Assembly: GCA_963728075.1 (NCBI GenBank)
Contig: CAVSIP010000003.1
Coordinates: 666,092-730,091 of the forward strand
DNA: 64,000 nt
Reading direction: 5' to 3'
From: CAVSIP01 sp963728075
GTDB taxonomy: Bacteria > Actinomycetota > Actinomycetes > JAFAQI01 > DASSKL01
Shown: positions 1-8,126 of the stretch, piece after piece
Layout of the letters: each line of letters starts with the position of its first letter
How positions within the stretch are numbered: position 1 is the first letter of the stretch
Translations under genes and position numbers: made by a program
Notes under the pieces: model-generated
What the model was told of the DNA's origin: nothing
What the model saw: the letters and a program-made list of their open reading frames with translations, nothing else
Database searches by the model: none

Positions 1-1
1 G

Positions 2-1915
2 AGCCTGTTCACCGACCGGGCTGTCCACTACCGGATCGACCAGGGGTTCGACCACTTCGCGGTCGCACTGTCGGTCGGCGTCATGAAGATGGTGCGCTCG
101 GACGTCGCGGCTTCGGGCGTGATGTTCTCCCTGGACACCGAGTCCGGCTTCTCGGACGTCGTGTTCATCACCGGCGCGTACGGGCTCGGCGAGAACGTCG
201 TGCAGGGGGCCGTCGACCCCGACGAGTTCTACGTGCACAAGCCGACGTTCGCCCAGGGACATCGTGCGGTGCTGCGGCGCCGGCTCGGCGACAAGGCCGT
301 GCAGATGGTGCTCGCCGAGGGCGGCAGCAAGCAGACGACGAGGAACGTGCCGACTCCCAAGGCCGACCGCGAGCGGTTCTGCATCACCGACGACGACGTC
401 CTGGAGCTGGCCGCGAGCGCCCTGGTGATCGAGCGGCACTACGGGATGCCGATGGACATGGAGTGGGCCAAGGACGGACAGGACGGCAAGGTCTACCTCG
501 TCCAGGCCCGCCCGGAGACCGTGACGTCGCAGCGCGGCGCGGCGCTGCTGGAGACCTACGTGGTCGACGGTGTCGGCGAGGTTCTCGTCGAGGGGCGTGC
601 TGTCGGCGAGAGGGTGGCCTGCGGAGCCGTCCGGCGGATCACCAACCTCAGCGAGCTGGCGGGGTTCCGCCCGGGCGAGGTGCTCGTCGCCGACATCACG
701 ACCCCCGACTGGGAGCCGGTGATGAAGACGGCAGCCGCGATCGTCACCAACCGCGGTGGACGGACCTGCCATGCGGCGATCGTGGCCCGCGAGCTGGGCA
801 TTCCCGCGGTCGTCGGCACCGGGGACGCGACGACGCGGATCCCGGTGGGGAGCACGGTGACGGTGTCCTGCGCCGAGGGGGACACCGGCCGGGTGTACCG
901 CGGCGAGGTGGCCTTCCATGTGGAGCAGGGCGACAGCGTGGAGCTCCCTCGCCCCCGGACCCGGATCATGATCAACCTGGGCAACCCGGACCTGGCGTTC
1001 AAGACGTCGTTCCTGCCCAACGACGGGGTGGGCCTGGCCCGGATGGAGTTCATCATCAGCGAGTCCATCAAGGCTCACCCGCTGGCGCTCCTGCACCCGG
1101 AGAAGGTCTCCGACCCGCAGGTCCGCACCGCGCTCGCCGCTGTGACCCGCGGCTACCCCGACGGCGAGACGTTCTTCGTCGAACGGCTCGCCGAGGGGAT
1201 CGGCACCATAGCCGCCGCCTTCTACCCCAAGCCGGTCGTGGTCCGGATGAGCGACTTCAAGACCAACGAGTACGCGAGCCTCCTCGGCGGTGCGGACTTC
1301 GAACCGCGCGAGGACAACCCGATGCTGGGCTTCCGCGGCGCCTCCCGGTACGCCCATCCGGCGTACACGGACGGCTTCGCGCTCGAGTGCCGGGCGATGC
1401 GTCGCGTGCGGGACGACATGGGCCTGGTCAACGTCGTGCTGATGCTGCCGTTCGTCCGGCGGGTGGAGGAGGCCGACCTGGTCCTCGCCCGCATGGCCGA
1501 CCTCGGTCTGCGGCGCGGGGAGAACGGCCTGCTGATCTACGCCATGTGCGAGATCCCGAACAACGTCATCCTCATCGACGAGTTCGCCCAGCGCTTCGAC
1601 GGCTTCTCCATCGGCTCGAACGACCTCACCCAGCTCACCCTGGGCGTCGACCGGGACAGCGCCTTGGTCTCCTTCGACTACGACGAGCGGGACCCGGGGG
1701 TGAAGCAGATGATCCGACTGGCCGTGGAGGGTTGCCGTCGCAACCGCATCCACTCGGGGCTGTGCGGCCAGGCGCCGTCCGACTACCCGGACATGGCGGA
1801 GTTCCTCGTCGAGATCGGGATCGACTCCATGAGCCTCAACCCGGACAGCGTCATCGCCACGACCCGCCGGGTGCTGGAGGTCGAGCAGCGCCTCGGGCCT
1901 GCTGCGCCAGCCTGA
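2..1915 (+). CDS. ppsA: Phosphoenolpyruvate synthase, 5'-truncated by window edge
   Basis: The frame is open from base 2, so the start lies outside the window. PEP synthase makes phosphoenolpyruvate from pyruvate and ATP in gluconeogenesis. Visible are the end of the N-terminal ATP-binding domain (ESGFSDVVFITGAYGLGENVVQG and following, then YLVQARPETV), the swivelling phosphohistidine domain with the catalytic His in GGRTCHAAIVARELGIPA (about residue 257 of the visible part), and the C-terminal PEP/pyruvate barrel with NDLTQLTLGVDRD and the active-site Cys in GLCGQAPSD. Full-length enzymes have about 790 residues, so roughly 150-170 are missing. The 3' end overlaps the convergent SRPBCC gene by 65 bp. 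Family identity is secure. Confidence 0.95.
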   Translation, partial: SLFTDRAVHYRIDQGFDHFAVALSVGVMKMVRSDVAASGVMFSLDTESGFSDVVFITGAYGLGENVVQGAVDPDEFYVHKPTFAQGHRAVLRRRLGDKAVQMVLAEGGSKQTTRNVPTPKADRERFCITDDDVLELAASALVIERHYGMPMDMEWAKDGQDGKVYLVQARPETVTSQRGAALLETYVVDGVGEVLVEGRAVGERVACGAVRRITNLSELAGFRPGEVLVADITTPDWEPVMKTAAAIVTNRGGRTCHAAIVARELGIPAVVGTGDATTRIPVGSTVTVSCAEGDTGRVYRGEVAFHVEQGDSVELPRPRTRIMINLGNPDLAFKTSFLPNDGVGLARMEFIISESIKAHPLALLHPEKVSDPQVRTALAAVTRGYPDGETFFVERLAEGIGTIAAAFYPKPVVVRMSDFKTNEYASLLGGADFEPREDNPMLGFRGASRYAHPAYTDGFALECRAMRRVRDDMGLVNVVLMLPFVRRVEEADLVLARMADLGLRRGENGLLIYAMCEIPNNVILIDEFAQRFDGFSIGSNDLTQLTLGVDRDSALVSFDYDERDPGVKQMIRLAVEGCRRNRIHSGLCGQAPSDYPDMAEFLVEIGIDSMSLNPDSVIATTRRVLEVEQRLGPAAPA

Positions 1916-2372
1916 CGAGCGTCTGCTGCATCGCCGGGCACATGTCCTTGTGGTGGGGGAGCAGCCGGGAGTACAGCGCACGGAACGGCTGGCGGGGCAT
2001 CACGGTGATCTCGTACGAGTGGCGCACGAGCGTGCTGCCGCCTCGTGGCACCAGGTCGTACCGCCACGTGGTGGAGTCCCGCCGGGACGGGTCGAGCCGC
2101 TCGGGGACGGTGCGGAAGGCGAACACCCGGTCGGGCACCATCTCGACGACCTCGCACACCCTGCTCCAGCGGGCGACTCCGTGCCGGTTGTGGCCGCGGA
2201 AGCGAGCGCCGGTCACCGCCTCGTGGGGGCTGTCCGCCAGCCACTCCGCCCGCCGCGCCTCGTCACTGCGCTCACCGGTGGTCGTGACGTCGGTGATGAT
2301 GCGGAACAGCGTCTCCGATGCGGCATCGATGGTCTGCTCCACGCTGCCTGCGCGTCGCCACTGGTCGGTCAT
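1851..2372 (-). CDS. SRPBCC (START-like) family protein
   Basis: This protein of about 173 residues has the SRPBCC/polyketide-cyclase pattern: an opening strand SVEQTIDAASETLFRIITDV, a central WSRVCEVVEMVPDRVFAFRT, and a C-terminal helix. Such folds bind hydrophobic ligands; the ligand here is unknown. The ATG at 2372 is chosen because an AGGAGGT ribosome site precedes it by a few bases, and residues further upstream do not look coding. It begins 8 bases after the stop of the TetR gene, so the two form an operon and the regulator probably controls it. Its 3' end overlaps ppsA by 65 bp on the opposite strand. Confidence 0.85.
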   Translation of the reverse strand: MTDQWRRAGSVEQTIDAASETLFRIITDVTTTGERSDEARRAEWLADSPHEAVTGARFRGHNRHGVARWSRVCEVVEMVPDRVFAFRTVPERLDPSRRDSTTWRYDLVPRGGSTLVRHSYEITVMPRQPFRALYSRLLPHHKDMCPAMQQTLVRLAQQARGAARPPAPGGSWR

Positions 2373-2380
2373 GGCACCTC

Positions 2381-3055
2381 CTACCTGGCCCCGCGTGGCC
2401 GGCTCGTGGGTCGCGTCCGGTCGAGCAGGCGCACCACGGTGTCCGCAGCCCACCGCTCGTACTGCTCGTCGGTCCACCCGGCGATGCCGGTCAGCATCCG
2501 GTAGACGTCGGCGCTGCCGACCGCCCACACGCCGTCGCGTTCCGTGGCGCTGACCGACCGTCCCGCCACCAGTCGCAACGCCGCGGCCAGGTCGTCGCGC
2601 CGGGCCTGCTCCAGGGCGCCCGACCGGTCGCGCAGCTGCGGCTCGCTCGTTGCTGCCTGCTGCAGCGCGGTCATGACCCCTGCGGTGCGGCGGTGGATGG
2701 CCGTCCCGAGAGCGGCCAGGGCGTTCGCCCGCCGGCGCCGCGAACCGGCCGCGAGCGCGGCGAACTCCGGTCGCTGCGACAGCGGGATGGCGGCATCGTC
2801 CCCGACCACGGCGGCGTCCACCGCTGCCAACAGGACGCCTGCCTTGGAGTCGAAGGCGGCGTACACGGTCTCCACCGCCACGTCGGCCGCGGTCGCGATG
2901 TCACGTACGCCCGTGCCGCTCCAGCCGCGCTCGGAGAACAGCGTAGTGGCGGCAGCGAGGATCGCCGCACGGGTGCCGGCGGCCTGTCGTTCGCGGTGGA
3001 CCGAGCGGTAGGGACGGGGCCGGTCTCCCCCTCGCACCCTCGCGGCTGTCCCCAC
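2381..3055 (-). CDS. TetR family transcriptional regulator
   Basis: The 224-residue protein carries an N-terminal TetR helix-turn-helix (TRAAILAAATTLFSERGWSGTGVRDIATAADVAVETVYAAFDSKAGVLL, about residues 28-77), where the Tyr-x-x-Phe-x-x-Lys end of the DNA-binding domain is clear. The C-terminal ligand domain is Ala-rich and not assignable to a ligand class. The GTG start at 3055 lies 6 bases after a TAGGTT -10 box, suggesting a leaderless transcript. A dyad covering that -10 box (3061-3098) is a likely autoregulatory operator. It is first in an operon with the SRPBCC gene. Confidence 0.93.
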   Translation of the reverse strand: MGTAARVRGGDRPRPYRSVHRERQAAGTRAAILAAATTLFSERGWSGTGVRDIATAADVAVETVYAAFDSKAGVLLAAVDAAVVGDDAAIPLSQRPEFAALAAGSRRRRANALAALGTAIHRRTAGVMTALQQAATSEPQLRDRSGALEQARRDDLAAALRLVAGRSVSATERDGVWAVGSADVYRMLTGIAGWTDEQYERWAADTVVRLLDRTRPTSRPRGAR

Positions 3056-3060
3056 GAACC

Positions 3061-3098
3061 GAACCTAGATCGCCCATGTATTCATGACAAGTAGGTTC
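3061..3098. promoter_or_regulatory. Dyad operator candidate between tetR and the histidine kinase
   Basis: Outer arms GAACCTA (3061-3067) and TAGGTTC (3092-3098) are perfect inverted repeats. Nearly the same centre holds an inner dyad, CATGTATTCATG (3075-3086). The left arm contains the tetR -10 box. Binding by the TetR product is inferred from position. Confidence 0.5.
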
Positions 3099-3272
3099 CA
3101 GTGAATTGCACGGTAGGGGTCGGACAATCGCCGCAGCGGGCCGAATGTCCTGCCAATCCGGCATCTCGGCCGAATCCGGTGCACGCAGCCACCCTCGGAA
3201 ATGCCCAGTAGAGTTCGCAGACGGTTCCGCGCGAGACCTGGTCAGCCCGGGTGATCTGGAGGTCCCCACCGC

Positions 3273-4343
3273 ATGTGCGACGTGGCGGGACCCAGCGTCG
3301 ACGCGGTGTTCACCGGCTCGGTCTTCCGGGACCTCCTGGAGTCGGCGCCGGACGCGATGGTCATCGTCGGGTCCGACGGCACGGTGGTGCTCGTCAACCG
3401 GCAGACCGAGCAGCTGTTCGGCTTCGGGCGGGACGAGCTGGTGGGCCAGCCGGTGGAGGCACTGGTACCGGAGCGCTTCCGGCACCGGCATCTCGCCCAC
3501 CGCGATGGTTACTTCGCCGACCCGAAAATGCGGCCGATGGGCGTGGGGCTGGAGCTGTTCGGGTTGCGCCGGGACGGGACGGAGTTCCCGATCGAGATCA
3601 GTCTGAGCCCGCTGGAGACCGACCGCGGCGTCCTGGTGTCCGCCGCGATCCGCGACATCACCGAGCGCAAGCGCGCCGAACGGCTGTCCGCCCTCGGCGA
3701 GCTCGCGACCGTCATCGGGCATGAGCTGCGCAACCCGTTGGCCGCTGCGACCAACGCGCTGTTCCTGGCCCGCCGGCGGCTGGGCGCGGCCATCGGGCCC
3801 GACGTCGAGCGTCACCTCGCTCTCGCCGAGCGGGAGACGGCCCGGGCTGCGTCCCTGTCGGAGGACCTGACGGCCTACATCCGTGACCGCCATCCCACTC
3901 CCGTGCCGTTCACCGTGGGTGCGCTCGTGGAGGAGGTGCTCGCGTCGACCCCGCCTCCGGGCGACGTGTCCGTCACGGTCGACGGGCTCGACACCCCGCT
4001 GGTGGCCGATCCGGCGCAGCTCAACCAGGTGCTCACGAACCTCGTGGCCAACGCCTACCAGGCCATGCCCGACGGTGGTGAGGTCTGCATCACCGCCCGT
4101 GCCGCCGACGACGAGGTCGAGATCGCCGTGGCCGACACCGGCCCCGGCATCGCGGAGTCGGTGGCCGCACGGTTGTTCGAGCCGTTCTTCACCACCAAGG
4201 CGATCGGCACCGGGCTCGGACTGGCGATCGCCAAGCGGCTGACCGAGGCCCACGGTGGGACGCTCTCTCTCGAGAACGGGCCGGCCGGGGGTGCCCGGGC
4301 GACCGTGCGACTCCCGCTGCGCGCCTCCCGGTCGCAGGGGTGA
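3273..4343 (+). CDS. PAS-domain sensor histidine kinase
   Basis: This 356-residue kinase lacks obvious membrane segments, so it is probably cytoplasmic. An N-terminal PAS domain (about 15-130, with VNRQTEQLFGFGRDELVGQPVEALVPER and a closing SAAIRDITERKRAERL) is followed by the H-box GHELRNPLAAATN with phospho-acceptor His150. The HATPase domain has N-box NLVANAYQAM, G1 ADTGPGI, F-box LFEPFFTTK and G2 GTGLGLAIAK. This layout resembles NtrB/FixL-type kinases. The ATG at 3273 follows a GGAGG site at the usual distance. Its last codons overlap the response regulator by 4 bases (GTGA), so the two are co-translated and are probably cognate partners. Confidence 0.95.
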   Translation: MCDVAGPSVDAVFTGSVFRDLLESAPDAMVIVGSDGTVVLVNRQTEQLFGFGRDELVGQPVEALVPERFRHRHLAHRDGYFADPKMRPMGVGLELFGLRRDGTEFPIEISLSPLETDRGVLVSAAIRDITERKRAERLSALGELATVIGHELRNPLAAATNALFLARRRLGAAIGPDVERHLALAERETARAASLSEDLTAYIRDRHPTPVPFTVGALVEEVLASTPPPGDVSVTVDGLDTPLVADPAQLNQVLTNLVANAYQAMPDGGEVCITARAADDEVEIAVADTGPGIAESVAARLFEPFFTTKAIGTGLGLAIAKRLTEAHGGTLSLENGPAGGARATVRLPLRASRSQG

Positions 4344-4711
4344 GCGTGGCCGGATACGTGCTCGTCGTCGACGACGACCCGAGCGTGCGCTCGACTGCCG
4401 CCGAGATCCTGGCGGAAGAGGGCCACCGCGTCCTCGAGGCGGCGGACGGTGAGGCCGCACTCGCCGTGCTCGCCGACCACCCGGTCACGGTGCTCCTGCT
4501 CGACGTGCACATGCCCAGGCTCGACGGGCTGTCCCTGCTCGAGCGGATCGACGTACCGCCGCCGGTGGTGCTGCTGGTCTCCGCCTACGCGTTCACCGCC
4601 GATGACCGTGCCCGCGTCGGAGGCAAGGTCTTCCGCTACCTCCGCAAGCCCGTCCCACCGGCGAGCCTCATCGCGGCGGTCGACGACGCGATGGCCACCG
4701 CGGGCTCGTAG
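4340..4711 (+). CDS. Single-domain response regulator
   Basis: The 123 residues are one receiver domain with no output domain. Acidic residues are in VVDDDPSV, the phospho-acceptor Asp55 is in LLLDVHMPRLDG, the conserved Ser/Thr is in LLVSAYAF, and the Lys is in LRKPVPP. It starts with GTG overlapping the kinase stop by 4 bases. Lacking a DNA-binding domain, it may act by protein contact or as a phosphate shuttle or sink; this is inference. Confidence 0.95.
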   Translation: MSVAGYVLVVDDDPSVRSTAAEILAEEGHRVLEAADGEAALAVLADHPVTVLLLDVHMPRLDGLSLLERIDVPPPVVLLVSAYAFTADDRARVGGKVFRYLRKPVPPASLIAAVDDAMATAGS

Positions 4712-4718
4712 CGGCGGC

Positions 4719-5591
4719 TCAGGACGGCGGGCTGTCGTCCGCCGCCCTCGGTGTTCCCTCGGCGGTCAGCGCAGGCACCGGATCGACCAGGCGCTCGACC
4801 AGGTGGTCGCCGGTGTGCTGGCCCTGCCCGGTGCGGCCCAGCCCCGACCAGATCTGCCAGCCGAGCCGGGCCTTGAGCGCCGGTGGCAACCCGGCGACGA
4901 GCGGGTCGGGGAGGGTGAGGAAGAAGTTCTCCTGCTGCCGGACCCACGGGCGGCAGAAGTACGACAGGATGCCGTACCGCGGGTCGGCCGTGCGGTTCCT
5001 GCCGGTCCCGTGCCAGAGCCGGCCGTCGAAGACCAGTGCGTCGCCGGCTCGGCCGGTCGCGGTGACCGGCTCGAAGACCTCGCCCGCGGGTAGTCCTTCG
5101 TACGCGACGTTCTCCGGCCGCCCGTGCGTCCTCGGGAGGAGCAGGGTGCCGCCGTTGTCCTCGGTGAAGTCGCTGAGCATCCACATGATGTTCATGACGA
5201 GGGGCAGTGGCGTGGGGAACGGCACGTAGCTCTGGTCGGAGTGGAACAGCATCTCCTCCCCGCCCAGCCCGGCGATGTTCGCGTTGAGCGAGGAGAGCAC
5301 GAACCCGGGCCCCAGCAGGTGCGGCACGATCGCGTCGATGAGCGGGTGCTGCAGCAGCTCGAGGAACACGCCGCCCTTGGCCGGCAGCATCATCACGCGC
5401 TGGTTCGCGCCGTCCCACTCCAGATGTGCGACGCCCGCGGCCCGCTCGCCCGCCGCCTGCTCGACCAGGCGTTCACGCAGGCGCGTCAGCAGATCCGCGT
5501 CCAGCGCGTTCTCCACGACGCAGTAGCCGAGCTCGTCCAGCCGGGCACGCGCCGTCGCCATCGGGTCGACACCGGACGGCGAGCTGCTCAC
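4719..5591 (-). CDS. Phytanoyl-CoA dioxygenase (PhyH) family protein
   Basis: The protein matches the non-haem Fe(II)/2-oxoglutarate oxygenase PhyH family: the iron ligands are in LFHSDQSYVPF (His-x-Asp) and the distal His is probably in LWHGTGRNRT, followed by a 2-oxoglutarate-binding Arg candidate. Substrate unknown; family members hydroxylate CoA esters or small natural products. The start is uncertain. The frame is open to a TTG at 5678, GTG codons occur at 5597 and 5591, and an ATG at 5561; none has a good ribosome site. The domain begins at about ARARLDELGYCVVENALD, so all options include it. It is convergent with the response regulator, only 7 bases apart. Confidence 0.85.
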   Translation of the reverse strand: MSSSPSGVDPMATARARLDELGYCVVENALDADLLTRLRERLVEQAAGERAAGVAHLEWDGANQRVMMLPAKGGVFLELLQHPLIDAIVPHLLGPGFVLSSLNANIAGLGGEEMLFHSDQSYVPFPTPLPLVMNIMWMLSDFTEDNGGTLLLPRTHGRPENVAYEGLPAGEVFEPVTATGRAGDALVFDGRLWHGTGRNRTADPRYGILSYFCRPWVRQQENFFLTLPDPLVAGLPPALKARLGWQIWSGLGRTGQGQHTGDHLVERLVDPVPALTAEGTPRAADDSPPS

Positions 5592-5707
5592 CGCCACGAC
5601 GGTAGTCGGTGCGCTCGCCGCGGCGAGGTCGCCGGGTGACCTTGGCCCCTGGACGGCCGCTCCCCGGACTACGCCCAATGAGGTGACCGCACGGGAGGTG
5701 GTTCGCC

Positions 5708-6367
5708 ATGTCGGTCCGCACGCTCACCGCTCTTGCCGACCCGGTCCACGAGCGCGTCGCGGTAGCCCTGGACGAGGCTCGCAAGGCCGGCGGTGCGGGC
5801 GACCGCTGGGCGCTGGCCGACGCCTACGACCGGGTGGTCGCCGACCTGTCCGCCCACCTCATCGCCATGGAGGTGGTGGTCGACTCGGAGTACGTCCGCC
5901 GGGTTCCGCATGCCCAGCTCACGGTGCGCCGTCAGCTGGAGCTCACCCGCCGGATCGAGTCGGTCCTGCGGCGCCTGCAGCTGCTGCTGTGGGGGCGCCC
6001 GGTGCCGCGAGGGGTGACGGTCGACTCGGCGCGCGCGGAGCTGCAGGAGCTGCTCGCCCGGCACCGCCGGGACGAGGTGGAGATGCTGCGGATCCTCGAC
6101 GCCGCGCTCACCGAGGACGAGCGCCGCGCGCTGGCTGAGCGGCTGGACGAGGCGGACCGGCACGCGCCGGACCGCCCGCACCCGCACGCGCCGCGGTCCT
6201 TGCTCGCGACGAAGGTGATGTACCGGCCGGTGGCGGCCTGGGACCGCTTCTTCGACGCGCAGGACTCGCGGCCGCCGCGCTCCGACGTGCCCGGGCACGA
6301 GCCATCCGGGCTCTGGGACGGGTACCTGCTCGGGACCCCCGTGCCGCGGCGGCGCGACGAGCGCTGA
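5708..6367 (+). CDS. Hypothetical protein, possible divergent hemerythrin-like fold
   Basis: The 219-residue, mostly helical, charged protein has an ATG preceded by GGAGG (around 5695). Two long helices (DRWALADAYDRVVADLSAHLIAMEVVVDSEYVRR and ARAELQELLARHRRDEVEMLRILDAALTEDERRALAERLDEADRHAPDRPHPHAP, read here as adjacent segments) recall actinobacterial HHE cation-binding proteins, which share a His-rich PxRPHPHAP tail. A complete set of diiron His/Glu ligands is not evident, so metal binding is doubtful. The last 50 residues are Pro/Arg-rich and likely disordered. It is convergent with the DUF2007 gene, 6 bases apart. Confidence 0.75.
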   Translation: MSVRTLTALADPVHERVAVALDEARKAGGAGDRWALADAYDRVVADLSAHLIAMEVVVDSEYVRRVPHAQLTVRRQLELTRRIESVLRRLQLLLWGRPVPRGVTVDSARAELQELLARHRRDEVEMLRILDAALTEDERRALAERLDEADRHAPDRPHPHAPRSLLATKVMYRPVAAWDRFFDAQDSRPPRSDVPGHEPSGLWDGYLLGTPVPRRRDER

Positions 6368-6373
6368 GCGCTC

Positions 6374-6649
6374 CTAGTCCTGGTCCGCGTCGGGCTCGGT
6401 GGCGTGGGCGACGACCGTGCGGGCGTGCTCGACGTCGCGCGCGCGAACGAGGACTCGGCCACCCTGCGGCTGCCCGGTGAACACCATGTCCATGCCGAGG
6501 TCGACCGCCTCCGCCGGGATGCCCCGGTCCTGGAGCAGAGTCGCGAGCAGGAACGCCTCCGCGGCCGTCGCCGTGCGGGTGAGCTGGACGACCCTGGGTC
6601 CGGGTGCCGTTGCTGACAGTGCGGCCCGGAGGCGGTCGAACCAGCTCAC
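6374..6649 (-). CDS. DUF2007-like small protein
   Basis: This protein of about 91 residues resembles DUF2007 ('putative signal transducing protein') domains: VVQLTRTATAAEAFLLATLLQDRGIPAEAVD, then GRVLVRARDVEHARTVVAHA. Role unknown. The frame stays open to a GTG at 6700, but the GTG at 6649 is preferred because the true reading frame of the upstream CAP gene probably ends at 6672, which would place that longer start inside the CAP gene. Neither start has a clear ribosome site. Confidence 0.75.
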   Translation of the reverse strand: MSWFDRLRAALSATAPGPRVVQLTRTATAAEAFLLATLLQDRGIPAEAVDLGMDMVFTGQPQGGRVLVRARDVEHARTVVAHATEPDADQD

Positions 6650-6724
6650 GTCCTGGGGATACCCGATCGGCTCAGTCGGACTGCCGCCGGGTCCGGACAC
6701 TGCCGACGGTCATGCCGCCGATCG

Positions 6725-7624
6725 TCATCCCGGCGAGGGCCCAGAGCAGGTGCGGGGCGCTGGGCACGGGCACCTCGTCGGCGGCCGGGCGCGCCTGTGC
6801 TGACGTCGCCGCGCCGCGGCCGCGGCCGCGTGCACGGGCTCGGTCTGGGCCGGGCGCTCGGACCGGGGACCCTCGGGGGCGGGTGACAGCGTCACCGCGC
6901 CGGCAGGCAGCTGCCAGTGCGCCAGCGGGTTCACGGGCGGTGCCGGCTTCGCCGGCGGGGCCGGCTTCGGTGCGGCTGCGTGCGTGGCCTCCACCGACGC
7001 GCGCTGCGGGGCGGCGGCCGGCGCGCGCGTCGCGGGCGCCGGTGCCGGTGCCGGTGCCGGTGCTGGTGGCGCGGCAGCCTGCCGAGGAGCCGGAGCAGCG
7101 GCTTGCACGCCGTAGCTGTCGACGAAGTCGAGGGTGTTGTACGCGACCGCGGTGCCGCCGACCTGGGCGATCGTCACGCCGACGCCGACGTACCGCGCGT
7201 GCGGATCGAGGATGTTGTCCCGGTGGGACGGGGAGTTCATGTACGCGTCGAACACGGCGCGGGCGTCACCGGCCTCGGCAACGCCGACGTTCTCGGCGAT
7301 CCAGCCCCACTGCGGAGAACCGTGGGAGGCGATCTGGTTGGCGAGGTCGGGGTTGTGCGCCAGCCTGCCCATCTGCGCCAGCTGCGCCGACCAGGCCTGG
7401 GCGACCTGGCTCGTGCCGGACGTCTGGACCAGCGTCGACAGCCCGGCAGAGGAGCGCACCTGGTTCACCAGCTGCAGCAGCTGCTGCCCGTACCCCGAGG
7501 GCGACATCGCAGCATGCGCGGTAGCCGGGGCCAGTAGCCCGACAACACTGAGCAGGACCGTTGCGGCGGCGGCAGTCGCCATCCGGGCCCAGCGGCTGAT
7601 CCGTTCGTCGATCGTTGCGTTCAC
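6725..7624 (-). CDS. Secreted CAP-domain (SCP/PR1) protein with 3' frameshift
   Basis: A signal peptide (hydrophobic stretch ATVLLSVVGLLAPATAHA, about residues 20-38) is followed by a CAP domain (about 45-170) with LLQLVNQVRSSAGLSTL, HNPDLANQIA, WIAENVG and SPSHRDNILDPHARYVGVG. Then comes a Pro/Ala-rich linker of about 90 residues, typical of wall-spanning proteins. After TEPVH the frame as written becomes Arg/Pro/Cys-rich and implausible. A one-base shift within the GC tract at about 6813-6833 restores a sensible end, PSAPHLLWALAGMTIGG plus a basic tail, ending at 6672: a C-terminal membrane anchor. The start may be the GTG at 7624 or the ATG at 7582. Confidence 0.85.
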   Translation of the reverse strand: MNATIDERISRWARMATAAAATVLLSVVGLLAPATAHAAMSPSGYGQQLLQLVNQVRSSAGLSTLVQTSGTSQVAQAWSAQLAQMGRLAHNPDLANQIASHGSPQWGWIAENVGVAEAGDARAVFDAYMNSPSHRDNILDPHARYVGVGVTIAQVGGTAVAYNTLDFVDSYGVQAAAPAPRQAAAPPAPAPAPAPAPATRAPAAAPQRASVEATHAAAPKPAPPAKPAPPVNPLAHWQLPAGAVTLSPAPEGPRSERPAQTEPVHAAAAAARRRQHRRARPPTRCPCPAPRTCSGPSPG

Positions 7625-7688
7625 GCTGTGTGCATCGGACGGTTTCCGCGGAGCCCTTAGCAGCGGATTGGGGCGAGGTGGCCTCGTG

Positions 7689-7704
7689 GTTAGCCCGGGC
7701 TAAC
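7689..7704. repeat. 16-bp perfect palindrome upstream of the CAP gene
   Basis: GTTAGCCCGGGCTAAC is self-complementary and lies 65 bases before the GTG of the CAP gene. It could be an operator. No second copy was noticed in the window. Confidence 0.4.
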
Positions 7705-7818
7705 CCCGGGCAGGAGGATGACAGCGACGGTGCGTCCCGACGGTGTGCGGGTGGGAGCCGAGATGGGGGCGGCACGTGCCGCGCTGACAGGGGTTGTGAC
7801 CGTCCGTTACGTGGCGTT

Positions 7819-8126
7819 ATGGTCGTGAGCCGGTTCAACGTGAGCCCGGTCGCGCTGTTCGCGCGGCTGGAGGCCGCGGACAGCCACGACCTGGGGCACA
7901 GCAACGACCTCATTGTTCGGCGGAATCGCTGCGCGCAACCGCGACGGCGCCGCCACCGTGACGCTCGAGGAACGGATCGCTCTCGGCGACCCGGGTTGCC
8001 GCGTCGTCGTGCACCTCGGCGAACCGGTGGCCGAGCCGACGGGGCGCCCGTACCGCTACCCGAGCCCGGACGGGGGAGGTGACGGGCCCGACCGGCGGGC
8101 GAAGGGCTTCTGCGAGGCTAGGCGGT
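7819..8126 (+). pseudogene. Possible frameshifted small ORF; otherwise empty intergenic region
   Basis: The 500 bases between the CAP gene and carbonic anhydrase hold no intact gene. One frame from ATG 7819 gives VVSRFNVSPVALFARLEAADSHDLGHSNDL and then loses coding character. From about 7913 the next frame gives FGGIAARNRDGAATVTLEERIALGDPGCRVVVHL and onward to GRPYRYPSPDGGG, with GC-rich third positions typical of real genes here. Together they look like one protein of about 100 residues interrupted near 7911. No family was recognised, so this is tentative. Confidence 0.3.
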
